DNA from: Pleurodeles waltl
Taxonomy: Eukaryota > Chordata > Amphibia > Caudata > Salamandridae
Assembly: GCF_031143425.1 (NCBI RefSeq)
Contig: NW_027150035.1
Span: 1 to 64,000 of the forward strand
Reading direction: 5' to 3'
Length of the DNA stretch: 64,000 nt
Part shown: positions 1 through 11,874 of the stretch, piece by piece
How the letters are laid out: each line of letters starts with the position of its first letter
Position numbering within the stretch: the first letter of the stretch is position 1
Notes under the pieces: model-generated
What the model was told of the DNA's origin: nothing
The model's input: the letters and a program-made list of their open reading frames with translations, nothing else
Databases searched by the model: none
Program-made: the position numbers and the translations under genes

Positions 1-383
1 GTAGGTTTCCCTAGGTGGCGGCTGAGCTACAAGCCAAAATCTACAGGTAGGCACTTTGCAAAAAACACCTCTGTTTTCCTTCAAAAATTTGGATGTGTCC
101 ACGTTGCGCTTTGGGGCGTTTCCTGTCGCGGGCGCTAGACCTACCCACACAAGTGAGGTATCAGTTTTATCGGGAGACGTGGGGGAACGCTGGGTGGAAG
201 GAAATTTGTGTCTCTTCTCAGATTCCAGAACTTTCTGCCACAGAAATGTGAGGAACATGTGTTTTTTTAGCCAAATTTTGAGGTTTGCAAAGGATTCTGG
301 GTAACAGAACCTGGTCCGAGCCACACAAGTCACCCCATTTTAGATTCCCCTAGGTCTCTAGTTTTCAGAAATGCACAGGTTTG
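1..383 (+). repeat. Reference monomer (monomer 1, type A) defining phase
   Basis: This unit is used as the coordinate frame for all others; the boundary is arbitrary because the array is circularly permutable. In order it holds: CCTAGG at 10-15; a CAGGTAGG motif around 44-51; an A-rich then T-rich stretch at 59-90; a CpG-rich segment at 102-190 with nine of the eleven consensus CpGs; a G-rich run at 171-201; a heat-shock-element pattern at 222-236; a T tract (usually seven T) ending in TTAG near 262-270; a short inverted repeat at 293-311; and a second CCTAGG at 349-354. The decamer CCACACAAGT occurs at 145-154 and again at 321-330. Type A is recognised by GCTAGACC near phase 135, TCAGTTTTAT at 161, and ATTTTAGATT at its 3' end. 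Private change: TGTCTC instead of TGGCTC near 209. Confidence 0.9.
222..236. promoter_or_regulatory. Heat-shock-element-like motif (example from monomer 1; recurs in most monomers)
   Basis: The bases fit nTTCnnGAAnnTTCn exactly: TTC at 223-225, GAA at 228-230, TTC at 233-235. This is the consensus three-unit binding pattern of heat-shock factors. By my reading about 130 of the 167 monomers keep all three units. The first unit is lost in C, M and N types (CAGATTTCAG) and in G, Q, R and similar types (CAGAATCCAG). The third is lost in monomers 30, 49 and 73 (CTTTATGCC). Binding and function are inferred from pattern only. Confidence 0.45.
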
Positions 384-991
384 GTAGGTTTCCCTAGGTG
401 GCGGCTGAGCTACAAGCCAAAATCTACAGGTAGGCACTTTGCAAAAAACACCTCTGTTTTCCTTCAAAAATTTGGATGTGCCCACGTTGCGCTTTGGGGC
501 GTTTCCTCTCTTGGGCGCTAGGCCTACCCACACAAATGAGGTATCATTTTTATCGGGAGACGTGGGGGAACGCTGGGTGGAAGGAAATTTGTGGCTCCTC
601 TCAGATTCCAGAACTTTCTGCCACAGAAATGTGAGGAACATGTGTTTTTTTAGCCAAATTCTGAGGTTTGCAAAGGATTCTGGGTAACAGAACCTGGTCC
701 GAGCCACACAAGTCACCCCATTTTGGATTCCCCTAGGTCTCTAGTTTTCAGAAATGCACAGGTTTGGTAGGTGTCCCTAGGTGGCGGCTGAGCTACAAGC
801 CAGAATCTACAGGTAGGCACTTTGCAAAAAACACCTCTGTTTTCCTTCAAAAATTTGGATGTGTCCACGTTGCGCTTTGGGGCGTTTCCTCTCGCAGGCG
901 CTAGGCCTACCCACACAAGTGAGGTATCATTTTTATCGGGAGACGTGGGGGAACGCTGGGTGAAAGGAAATTTGTGGCTCCTCTCAGATTT

Positions 992-1003
992 CAGAACGTT
1001 CTG
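992..1003. repeat. Perfect 12-bp palindrome CAGAACGTTCTG (example from monomer 3)
   Basis: A T-to-G change at phase 232 turns the usual CAGAACTTTCTG into a perfect palindrome with a central AACGTT and a new CpG. It is found in C, M, N, X and Z type monomers and several others, so it either arose early or was spread by exchange. It overlaps the second and third units of the heat-shock-element pattern. Confidence 0.8.
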
Positions 1004-1441
1004 CCACAGAAATGTGAGGAACATGTGTTTTTTTAGCCAAATTTTGAGGTTTGCAATGGATTCTGGGTAACAGAACCTGGTCCGAGCCACACAAGTCACC
1101 CCATCTTGGATTCCCCTAGGTCTCTAGTTTTCAGAAATGCACAGGTTTGGTAGGTTTCCCTAGGTGGCGGCTGAGCTACAGTCCAAAATCTACAGGTAGG
1201 CACTTTGCAAAAAACACCTCTGTTTTCATTCAAAAATTTGGCTGTGTCCACGTTGCGCTTTGGGGCATTTCCTGTTGCGGGCGCTAGGCCAACCCACACA
1301 AGTGAGGTATCATTTTTATCGGGAGACGTGGGGGAACGCTGGGTGGAAGGAAATTTGTGGCTCCTCTCAGATTCCAGAACTTTCTGCCACAGAAATGTGA
1401 GGAACATGTGTTTTTTTAGCCAAATTTTGAGGTTTGCAAAG

Positions 1442-1460
1442 GGTTCTGGGTAACAGAACC
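1442..1460. repeat. Short inverted repeat, perfect form (example from monomer 4)
   Basis: GGTTCTG, a five-base GGTAA loop, and CAGAACC form a seven-base-pair stem. In most monomers phase 294 is A instead of G, which leaves one mismatch inside the stem. The perfect form marks E and F types and monomers such as 4, 8, 19, 22, 41, 127-129 and 133. Confidence 0.7.
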
Positions 1461-2680
1461 TGGTCCGAGCCACACAAGTCACCCCATCTTGGATTCCCCT
1501 AGGTCTCTAGTTTTCAGAAATGCACAGGTTTGGTAGGTTTCCCTAGGTGGCAGCTGAGCAACAAGCCAAAATCTACAGGTAGGCACTTTGCAAAAAACAC
1601 CTCTGTTTTCCTTCAAAAATTTGGATATGTCCACGTTGCGCTTTGAGGCGTTTCCTGTCGCGGGCGCTAGGCCTACCCACACAAGTGAGGTATCATTTTT
1701 ATCGGGAGACGTGGGGGAACGCTGGGTGGAAGGAAATTTGTGGCTCCTCTCAGATTCCAGAACTTTCTGCCACAGAAATGTGAGGAACATGTGTTTATTT
1801 AGCCAAATTTTGAGGTTTGCAAAGGATTCTGGGTAACAGAACCTGGTCCGAGCCACACAAGTCACCCCATCTTGGATTCCCCTAGGTCTCTAGTTTTCAG
1901 AAATGCACAGGTTTGGTAGGTTTCCCTAGGTGGCGGCTGAGCTACAAGCCAAAATCTACAGGTAGGCACTTTGCAAAAAACACCTCTGTTTTCCTTCAAA
2001 AATTTGGATGTGTCCACGTTGCGCTTTGGGGCGTTTCCTGTCGCGGGCGCTAGGCCTACCCACACAAGTGAGGTATCAGTTTTATCAGGAGACGTGGGGG
2101 AACGCTGGGTGGAAGGACATTTGTGGCTCTTCTCAGATTCCAGAACTTTCTGCCACAGAAATGTGAGGAACATGTGTTTTTTTAGCCAAATTTTGAGGTT
2201 TGCAAAGGGTTCTGGGTAACAGAACCTGGTCCGAGCCACACAAGTCACCCCATCTTGGATTCCCCTAGGTCTCTAGTTTTCAGAAATGCACAGGTTTGGT
2301 AGGTTTCCCTAGGTGGCAGCTGAGCTACAAGCCAAAATCTACAGGTAGGCACTTTGCAAAAAACACCTCTGTTTTCCTTAAAAAATTTGGATATGTCCAC
2401 GTTGCGCTTTGGGGCGTTTCCTGTCGCGGGCGCTAGGCCTACCCACACAAGTGAGGTATCATTTTTATCGGGAGACGTGGGGGAACGCTGGTGGAAGGAA
2501 ATTTGTGGCTCCTCTCAGATTCCAGAACTTTCTGCCACAGAAATGTTAGGAACATGTGTTTTTTTAGCCAAATTTTGAGGTTTGCAAAGGGTTCTGGGTA
2601 ACAGAACCTGATCCGAGCCACACAAGTCACCCCATTTTGGATTCCCCTAGGTCTCTAGTTTTCAGAAATGCACAGGTTTG

Positions 2681-5600
2681 GTAGGTTTCCCTAGGTGGCG
2701 GCTGAGCTACAAGCCAAAATCTACAGGTAGGCACTTTGCAAAAAACACCTCTGTTTTCCTTCAAAAATTTGGATGTGTCCACGTTGCGCTTTGGGGCGTT
2801 TCCTGTCGCGGGCGCTAGACCTACCCACACAAGTGAGGTATCAGTTTTATCGGGAGACGTGGGGGAACGCTGGGTGGAAGGAAATTTGTGGCTCTTCTCA
2901 GATTCCAGAACTTTCTGCCACAGAAATGTGAGGAACATGTGTTTTTTTAGCCAAATTTTGAGGTTTGCAAAGGGTTCTGGGTAACAGAACCTGGTCCGAG
3001 CCACACAAGTCACCCCATCTTGGATTCCCCTAGGTCTCTAGTTTTCAGAAATGCACAGGTTTGGTAGGTTTCCCTAGGTGGCGGCTGAGCTACAAGCCAA
3101 AATCTACAGGTAGGCACTTTGCAAAAAACACCTCTGTTTTCCTTCAAAAATTTGGATGTGCCCACGTTGCGCTTTGGGGCGTTTCCTCTCGCGGGCGCTA
3201 GGCCTACCCACACAAATGAGGTATCATTTTTATCGGGAGACGTGGGGGAACGCTGGGTGGAAGGAAATTTGTGGCTCCTCTCAGATTCCAGAACTTTCTG
3301 CCACAGAAATGTGAGGAACATGTGTTTTTTTTAGCCAAATTCTGAGGTTTGCAAAGGATTCTGGGTAACAGAACCTGGTCCGAGCCACACAAGTCACCCC
3401 ATTTTGGATTCCCCTAGGTCTCTAGTTTTCAGAAATGCACAGGTTTGGTAGGTTTCCCTAGGTGGCGGCTGAGCTACAAGCCAGAATCTACAGGTAGGCA
3501 CTTTGCAAAAAACACCTCTGTTTTCCTTCAAAAATTTGGATGTGTCCACGATGCGCTTTGGGGCGTTTCCTCTCGCAGGCGCTAGGCCTACCCACACAAG
3601 TGAGGTATCATTTTTATCGGGAGACGTGGGGGAACGCTGGGTGGAAGGAAATTTGTGGCTCCTCTCAGATTTCAGAACGTTCTGCCACAGAAATGTGAGG
3701 AACATGTGTTTTTTTAGCCAAATTTTGAGGTTTGCAATGGATTCTGGGTAACAGAACCTGGTCCGAGCCACACAAGTCACCCCATCTTGGATTCCCCTAG
3801 GTCTCTAGTTTTCAGAAATGCACAGGTTTGGTAGGTTTCCCTAGGTGGCGGCTGAGCTACAAGCCAAAATCTACAGGTAGGCACTTTGCAAAAAACACCT
3901 CTGTTTTCCTTCAAAAATTTGGATGTGTCCACGTTGCGCTTTGGGGCGTTTCCTGTCGCGGGCGCTAGACCTACCCACACAAGTGAGGTATCAGTTTTAT
4001 CGGGAGACGTGGGGGAACGCTGGGTGGAAGGAAATTTGTGGCTCTTCTCAGATTCCAGAACTTTCTGCCACAGAAATGTGAGGAACATGTGTTTTTTTAG
4101 CCAAATTTTGAGGTTTGCAAAGGATTCTGGGTAACAGAACCTGGTCCGAGCCACACAAGTCACCCCATTTTAGATTCCCCTAGGTCTCTAGTTTTCAGAA
4201 ATGCACAGGTTTGGTAGGTTTCCCTAGGTGGCGGCTGAGCTACAAGCCAAAATCTACAGGTAGGCACTTTGCAAAAAACACCTCTGTTTTCCTTCAAAAA
4301 TTTGGATGTGCCCACGTTGCGCTTTGGGGCGTTTCCTCTCGCGGGCGCTAGGCCTACCCACACAAATGAGGTATCATTTTTATCGGGAGACGTGGGGGAA
4401 CGCTGGGTGGAAGGAAATTTGTGGCTCCTCTCAGATTCCAGAACTTTCTGCCACAGAAATGTGAGGAACATGTGTTTTTTTAGCCAAATTCTGAGGTTTG
4501 CAAAGGATTCTGGGTAACAGAACCTGGTCCGAGCCACACAAGTCACCCCATTTTGGATTCCCCTAGGTCTCTAGTTTTCAGAAATGCACAGGTTTGGTAG
4601 GTTTCCCTATGTGGCGGCTGAGCTACAAGCCAGAATCTACAGGTAGGCACCTTGCAAAAAACACCTCTGTTTTCCTTCAAAAATTTGGATGTGTCCACGT
4701 TGCGCTTTGGGGCGTTTCCTCTCGCAGGCGCTAGGCCTACCCACACAAGTGAGGTATCATTTTTATCGGGAGACGTGGGGGAACGCTGGGTGGAAGGAAA
4801 TTTGTGGCTCCTCTCAGATTTCAGAACGTTCTGCCACAGAAATGTGAGGAACATGTGTTTTTTTAGCCAAATTTTGAGGTTTGCAATGGATTCTGGGTAA
4901 CAGAACCTGGTCCGAGCCACACAAGTCACCCCATCTTGGATTCCCCTAGGTCTCTAGTTTTCAGAAATGCACAGGTTTGGTAGATTTCCCTAGGTGGCGG
5001 CTGAGCTACAGTCCAAAATCTACAGGTAGGCACTTTGCAAAAAACACCTCTGTTTTCATTCAAAAATTTGGCTGTGTCCACGTTGCGCTTTGGGGCATTT
5101 CCTGTTGCGGGCGCTAGGCCAACCCACACAAGTGAGGTATCATTTTTATCGGGAGACGTGGGGGAACGCTGGGTGGAAGGAAATTTGTGGCTCCTCTCAG
5201 ATTCCAGAACTTTCTGCCACAGAAATGTGAGGAACATGTGTTTTTTTAGCCAAATTTTGAGGTTTGCAAAGGATTCTGGGTAACAGAACCTGGTCCGAGC
5301 CACACAAGTCACCCCATCTTGGATTCCCCTAGGTCTCTAGTTTTCAGAAATGCACAGGTTTGGTAGGTTTCCCTAGGTGGCGGCTGAGCTACAAGCCAAA
5401 ATCTACAGGTAGGCACTTTGCAAAAAACACCTCTGTTTTCCTTCAAAAATTTGGATGTGTCCACGTTGCGCTTTGGGGCGTTTCCTGTCGCGGGCGCTAG
5501 GCCTATCCACACAAGTGAGGTATCAGTTTTATCAGGAGACGTGGGGGAACGCTGGGTGGAAGGACATTTGTGGCTCTTCTCAGATTCCAGAACTTTCTGC

Positions 5601-8427
5601 CACAGAAATGTGAGGAACATGTGTTTTTTTAGCCAAATTTTGAGGTTTGCAAAGGGTTCTGGGTAACAGAACCTGGTCCGAGCCACACAAGTCACCCCAT
5701 CTTGGATTCCCCTAGGTCTCTAGTTTTCAGAAATGCACAGGTTTGGTAGGTTTCCCTAGGTGGCGGCTGAGCTACAAGCCAAAATCTACAGGTAGGCACT
5801 TTGCAAAAAACACCTCTGTTTTCCTTCAAAAATTTGGATGTGTCCACGTTGCGCTTTGGGGCGTTTCCTGTCGCGGGCGCTAGGCCTACCCACACAAGTG
5901 AGGTATCATTTTTATCGGGAGACGTGGGGGAACGCTGGGTGGAAGGAAATTTGTGGCTCCTCTCAGAATCCAGAACTTTCTGCCACAGAAATGTGAGGAA
6001 CATGTTTTTTTTTAGCCAAATTCTGAGGTTTGCAAAGGATTCTGGGTAACAGAACCTGGTCCGATCCACACAAGTCATCCCATCTTGGATTCCCCTAGGT
6101 CTCTAGTTTTCAGAAATGCACAGGTTTGGTAGGTTTCCCTAGGTGGCGGCTGAGCTACAAGCCAAAATCTACAGGTAGGCACTTTGTAAAAAACACCTCT
6201 GTTTTCCTTCAAAAATTTGGATGTGTCCACGTTGCGCTTTGGGGCGTTTCCTCTCGCGGGCGCTAGGCCTACCCACACAAGTGAGGTATCAGTTTTATCG
6301 GGAGATGTGGGGGAACGCTGGGTGGAAGCACATTTGTGGCTCCTGTCAGATTCCAGAACTTTCTGCCACAGAAATGTGAGGAACATGTGTTTTTTTAGCC
6401 AAATTTTGAGGTTTGCAATGGATTCTGGGTAACAGAACCTGGTCCGAGCCACACAAGTCACCCCATCTTGGATTCCCCTAGGTCTCTAGTTTTCAGAAAT
6501 GCACAGGTTTGGTAGGTTTCCCTAGGTGGCGGCTGAGCTACAGTCCAAAATCTACAGGTAGGCACTTTGCAAAAAACACCTCTGTTTTCCTACAAAAATT
6601 TGGCTGTGTCCACGTTGCGCTTTGGGGCATTTCCTGTTGCGGGCGCTAGTCCAACCCACACAAGTGAGGTATCATTTTTATCGGGAGACGTGGGGGAACG
6701 CTGGGTGGAAGAAAATTTGTGGCTCCTCTCAGATTCCAGAACTTTCTGCCACAGAAATATGAGGAACATGTGTTTTTTTAATCCAAATTTTGAGGTTTGC
6801 AAAGGATTCTGGGTAACAGAACCTGGTCCGAGCCACACAAGTCACCCCATCTTGGATTCCCCTAGGTCTCTAGTTTTCAGAAATGCACAGGTTTGGTAGG
6901 TTTCCCTAGGTGGCGGCTGAGCTACAAGCCAAAATCTACAGGTAGGCACTTTGCAAAAAACACCTCTGTTTTCCTTCAAAAATTTGGATGTGTCCACGTT
7001 GCGCTTTGGGGCGTTTCCTGTCGCGGGCGCTAGGCCTACCCACACAAGTGAGGTATCAGTTTTATCAGGAGACGTGGGGGAAGGCTGGGTGGAAGGACAT
7101 TTGTGGCTCTTCTCAGATTCCAGAACTTTCTGCCACAGAAATGTGAGGAACATGTGTTTTTTTAGCCAAATTTTGAGGTTTGCAAAGGGTTCTGGGTAAC
7201 AGAACCTGGTCCGAGCCACACAAGTCACCCCATCTTGGATTCCCCTAGGTCTCTAGTTTTCAGAAATGCACAGGTTTGGTAGGTTTCCCTAGGTGGCAGC
7301 TGAGCAACAAGCCAAAATCTACAGGTAGGCACTTTGCAAAAAACACCTCTGTTTTCCTTCAAAAATTTGGATATGTCCACGTTGCGCTTTGGGGCGTTTC
7401 CTGTCGCGGGCGCTAGGCCTACCCACACAAGTGAGGTATCATTTTTATCGGGAGACGTGGGGGAACGCTGGGTGGAAGGAAATTTGTGGCTCCTCTCAGA
7501 TTCCAGAACTTTCTGCCACAGAAATGTGAGGAACATGTGTTTATTTAGCCAAATTTTGAGGTTTGCAAAGGATTCTGGGTAACAGAACCTGGTCCGAGCC
7601 ACACAAGTCACCCCATCTTGGATTCCCCTAGGTCTCTAGTTTTCAGAAATGCACAGGTTTGGTAGGTTTCCCTAGGTGGCGGCTGAGCTACAAGCCAAAA
7701 TCTACAGGTAGGCACTTTGCAAAAAACACCTCTGTTTTCCTTCAAAAATGTGGATGTGTCCACGTTGCGCTTTGGGGCGTTTCCTGTCGCGGGCGCTAGG
7801 CCTACCCACACAAGTGAGGTATCAGTTTTATCAGGAGACGTGGGGGAACGCTGGGTGGAAGGACATTTGTGGCTCTTCTCAGATTCCAGAACTTTCTGCC
7901 ACAGAAATGTGAGGAACATGTGTTTTTTTAGCCAAATTTTGAGGTTTGCAAAGGGTTCTGGGTAACAGAACCTGGTCCGAGCCACACAAGTCACCCCATC
8001 TTGGATTCCCCTAGGTCTCTAGTTTTCAGAAATGCACAGGTTTGGTAGGTTTCCCTAGGTGGCAGCTGAGCTACAAGCCAAAATCTACAGGTAGGCACTT
8101 TGCAAAAAACACCTCTGTTTTCCTTCAAAAATTTGGATATGTCCACGTTGCGCTTTGGGGCGTTTCCTGTCGCGGGCGCTAGGCCTACCCACACAAGTGA
8201 GGTATCATTTTTATCGGGAGACGTGGGGGAACGCTGGGTGGAAGGAAATTTGTGGCTCCTCTCAGATTCCAGAACTTTCTGCCACAGAAATGTTAGGAAC
8301 ATGTGTTTTTTTAGCCAAATTTTGAGGTTTGCAAAGGGTTCTGGGTAACAGAACGTGGTCCGAGCCACACAAGTCACCCCATTTTGGATTCCCCTAGGTC
8401 TCTAGTTTTCAGAAATGCACAGGTTTG
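2681..8427 (+). repeat. Higher-order unit 1: 15 monomers (8-22)
   Basis: The type order is A B C A B C D E G H I E F E F. The first monomer (2681) is an A-like unit whose 3' part is E-like: it has AAAGGGTTCTGG and CATCTTGG where other A monomers have AAAGGATTCTGG and CATTTTAG. Monomers 8-12 align with 23-27 one unit further on, an offset of about 5747 bp. Monomers 11-20 align with 32-41 at 8044 bp. Marks useful for tracking: CCTATGTGGC at the start of monomer 13, CCTATCCACAC in monomer 15, GTCCGATCC in monomer 16, TTTGTAAAAA in monomer 17, and an extra base at the T tract in monomer 18 (384 bp). Confidence 0.75.
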
Positions 8428-11400
8428 GTAGGTTTCCCTAGGTGGCGGCTGAGCTACAAGCCAAAATCTACAGGTAGGCACTTTGCAAAAAACACCTCTG
8501 TTTTCCTTCAAAAATTTGGATGTGTCCACGTTGCGCTTTGGGGCGTTTCCTGTCGCGGGCGCTAGACCTACCCACACAAGTGAGGTATCAGTTTTATCGG
8601 GAGACGTGGGGGAACGCTGGGTGGAAGGAAATTTGTGGCTCTTCTCAGATTCCAGAACTTTCTGCCACAGAAATGTGAGGAACATGTGTTTTTTTAGCCA
8701 AATTTTGAGGTTTGCAAAGGATTCTGGGTAACAGAACCTGGTCCGAGCCACACAAGTCACCCCATTTTAGATTCCCCTAGGTCTCTAGTTTTCAGAAATG
8801 CACAGGTTTGGTAGGTTTCCCTAGGTGGCGGCTGAGCTACAAGCCAAAATCTACAGGTAGGCACTTTGCAAAAAACACCTCTGTTTTCCTTCAAAAATTT
8901 GGATGTGCCCACGTTGCGCTTTGGGGCGTTTCCTCTCGCGGGCGCTAGGCCTACCCACACAAATGAGGTATCATTTTTATCGGGAGACGTGGGGGAACGC
9001 TGGGTGGAAGGAAATTTGTGGCTCCTCTCAGATTCCAGAACTTTCTGCCACAGAAATGTGAGGAACATGTGTTTTTTTAGCCAAATTCTGAGGTTTGCAA
9101 AGGATTCTGGGTAACAGAACCTGGTCCGAGCCACACAAGTCACCCCATTTTGGATTCCCCTAGGTCTCTAGTTTTCAGAAATGCACAGGTTTGGTAGGTT
9201 TCCCTAGGTGGCGGCTGAGCTACAAGCCAGAATCTACAGGTAGGCACTTTGCAAAAAACACCTCTGTTTTCCTTCAAAAATTTGGATGTGTCCACGTTGC
9301 GCTTTGGGGCGTTTCCTCTCGCAGGCGCTAGGCCTACCCACACAAGTGAGGTATCATTTTTATCGGGAGACGTGGGGGAACGCTGGGTGGAAGGAAATTT
9401 GTGGCTCCTCTCAGATTTCAGAACGTTCTGCCACAGAAATGTGAGGAACATGTGTTTTTTTAGCCAAATTTTGAGGTTTGCAATGGATTCTGGGTAACAG
9501 AACCTGGTCCGAGCCACACAAGTCACCCCATCTTGGATTCCCCTAGGTCTCTAGTTTTCAGAAATGCACAGGTTTGGTAGGTTTCCCTAGGTGGCGGCTG
9601 AGCTACAAGCCAAAATCTACAGGTAGGCACTTTGCAAAAAACACCTCTGTTTTCCTTCAAAAATTTGGATGTGTCCACGTTGCGCTTTGGGGCGTTTCCT
9701 GTCGCGGGCGCTAGACCTACCCACACAAGTGAGGTATCAGTTTTATCGGGAGACGTGGGGGAACGCTGGGTGGAAGGAAATTTGTGGCTCTTCTCAGATT
9801 CCAGAACTTTCTGCCACAGAAATGTGAGGAACATGTGTTTTTTTAGCCAAATTTTGAGGTTTGCAAAGGATTCTGGGTAACAGAACCTGGTCCGAGCCAC
9901 ACAAGTCACCCCATTTTAGATTCCCCTAGGTCTCTAGTTTTCAGAAATGCACAGGTTTGGTAGGTTTCCCTAGGTGGCGGCTGAGCTACAAGCCAAAATC
10001 TACAGGTAGGCACTTTGCAAAAAACACCTCTGTTTTCCTTCAAAAATTTGGATGTGCCCACGTTGCGCTTTGGGGCGTTTCCTCTCTTGGGCGCTAGGCC
10101 TACCCACACAAATGAGGTATCATTTTTATCGGGAGACGTGGGGGAACGCTGGGTGGAAGGAAATTTGTGGCTCCTCTCAGATTCCAGAACTTTCTGCCAC
10201 AGAAATGTGAGGAACATGTGTTTTTTTAGCCAAATTCTGAGGTTTGCAAAGGATTCTGGGTAACAGAACCTGGTCCGAGCCACACAAGTCACCCCATTTT
10301 GGATTCCCCTAGGTCTCTAGTTTTCAGAAATGCACAGGTTTGGTAGGTGTCCCTAGGTGGCGGCTGAGCTACAAGCCAGAATCTACAGGTAGGCACTTTG
10401 CAAAAAACACCTCTGTTTTCCTTCAAAAATTTGGATGTGTCCACGTTGCGCTTTGGGGCGTTTCCTCTCGCAGGCGCTAGGCCTACCCACACAAGTGAGG
10501 TATCATTTTTATCGGGAGACGTGGGGGAACGCTGGGTGGAAGGAAATTTGTGGCTCCTCTCAGATTTCAGAACGTTCTGCCACAGAAATGTGAGGAACAT
10601 GTGTTTTTTTAGCCAAATTTTGAGGTTTGCAATGGATTCTGGGTAACAGAACCTGGTCCGAGCCACACAAGTCACCCCATCTTGGATTCCCCTAGGTCTC
10701 TAGTTTTCAGAAATGCACAGGTTTGGTAGGTTTCCGTAGGTGGCGGCTGAGCTACAGTCCAAAATCTACAGGTAGGCACTTTGCAAAAAACACCTCTGTT
10801 TTCATTCAAAAATTTGGCTGTGTCCACGTTGCGCTTTGGGGCATTTCCTGTTGCGGGCGCTAGGCCAACCCACACAAGTGAGGTATCATTTTTATCGGGA
10901 GACGTGGGGGAACGCTGGGTGGAAGGAAATTTGTGGCTCCTCTCAGATTCCAGAACTTTCTGCCACAGAAATGTGAGGAACATGTGTTTTTTTAGCAAAA
11001 TTTTGAGGTTTGCAAAGGATTCTGGGTAACAGAACCTGGTCCGAGCCACACAAGTCACCCCATCTTGGATTCCCCTAGGTCTCTAGTTTTCAGAAATGCA
11101 CAGGTTTGGCAGGTTTCCCTAGGTGGCGGCTGAGCTACAAGCCAAAATCTACAGGTAGGCACTTTGCAAAAAACACCTCTGTTTTCCTTCAAAAATTTGG
11201 ATGTGTCCACGTTGCGCTTTGGGGCGTTTCCTGTCGCGGGCGCTAGGCCTACCCACACAAGTGAGGTATCAGTTTTATCAGGAGACGTGGGGGAACGCTG
11301 GGTGGAAGGACATTTGTGGCTCTTCTCAGATTCCAGAACTTTATGCCACAGAAATGTGACGAACATGTGTTTTTTTAGCCAAATTTTGAGGTTTGCAAAG

Positions 11401-11491
11401 GGTTCTGGGTAACAGAACCTGGTCCGAGCCACACAAGTCACCCCATCTTGGATTCCCCTAGGTCTCTAGTTTTCAGAAATGCACAGGTTTG

Positions 11492-11874
11492 GTAGGTTTC
11501 CCTAGGTGGCGGCTGAGCTACAAGCCAAAATCTACAGGTAGGCACTTTGCAAAAAACACCTCTGTTTTCCTTCAAAAATTTGGATGTGTCCACGTTGCGC
11601 TTTGGGGCGTTTCCTGTCGCGGGCGCTAGGCCTACCCACACAAGTGAGGTATCATTTTTATCGGGAGACGTGGGGGAACGCTGGGTGGAAGGAAATTTGT
11701 GGCTCCTCTCAGATTTCAGAACGTTCTGCCACAGAAATGTGAGGAACATGTGTTTTTTTAGCCAAATTTTGAGGTTTGCAATGGATTCTGGGTAACAGAA
11801 CCTGGTCCGAGCCACACAAGTCACCCCATCTTGGATTCCCCTAGGTCTCTAGTTTTCAGAAATGCACAGGTTTG
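11492..11874 (+). repeat. Chimeric monomer 31 (G-like 5' part, C-like 3' part)
   Basis: Up to phase 130 the unit has CCTGTCGCGGGC as in G monomers (16, 37, 50). From phase 223 on it has CAGATTTCAGAACG and GCAATGG as in C monomers (10, 25). The switch therefore lies between about 11622 and 11713. To the left its neighbours match 30/49 and to the right they match 11/32, consistent with an in-register unequal exchange between two higher-order units. Confidence 0.7.

Larger units (their letters stand above)
1..2680 (+). repeat. Monomers 1-7: partial higher-order block (A B C D F E F)
   Basis: Seven monomers that form the tail of a unit extending left of the window. Monomers 1-4 match monomers 26-29 at an offset of 9576 bp and share rare marks: CTCTTGGGC in monomer 2 and GTAGGTGTCC at the start of monomer 3. 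Monomers 5-7 match monomers 20-22 at an offset of 5746 bp, sharing GAGCAACAAG in monomer 5 and GTTAGGAAC in monomer 7. The join between the two affinities falls at monomers 4/5, so this block is itself a recombinant of two neighbouring unit types. Monomer 7 has lost one G in the GCTGGGTGG motif near 2490 and is 382 bp long. Confidence 0.75.

Noticed and set aside
22..29. tRNA A-box-like TAGCTCAG on the minus strand, suggesting a tRNA-derived SINE origin
   Set aside because: The A-box pattern fits, but no B box with GTTCGANTCC lies at suitable distance. Only GAATCC about 65 bases downstream on that strand resembles its end, so tRNA derivation is unsupported.
171..201. G-quadruplex in the G-rich segment
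   Set aside because: Only three runs of three or more G lie close together; the fourth would have to be a GG, so a stable three-layer quadruplex is not supported.
1..383. CENP-B box
   Set aside because: Each CGGG in the consensus (near phase 129 and 171) was checked against TTCG-N4-A-N2-CGGG on the plus strand, and the few CCCG for the reverse; none fits.
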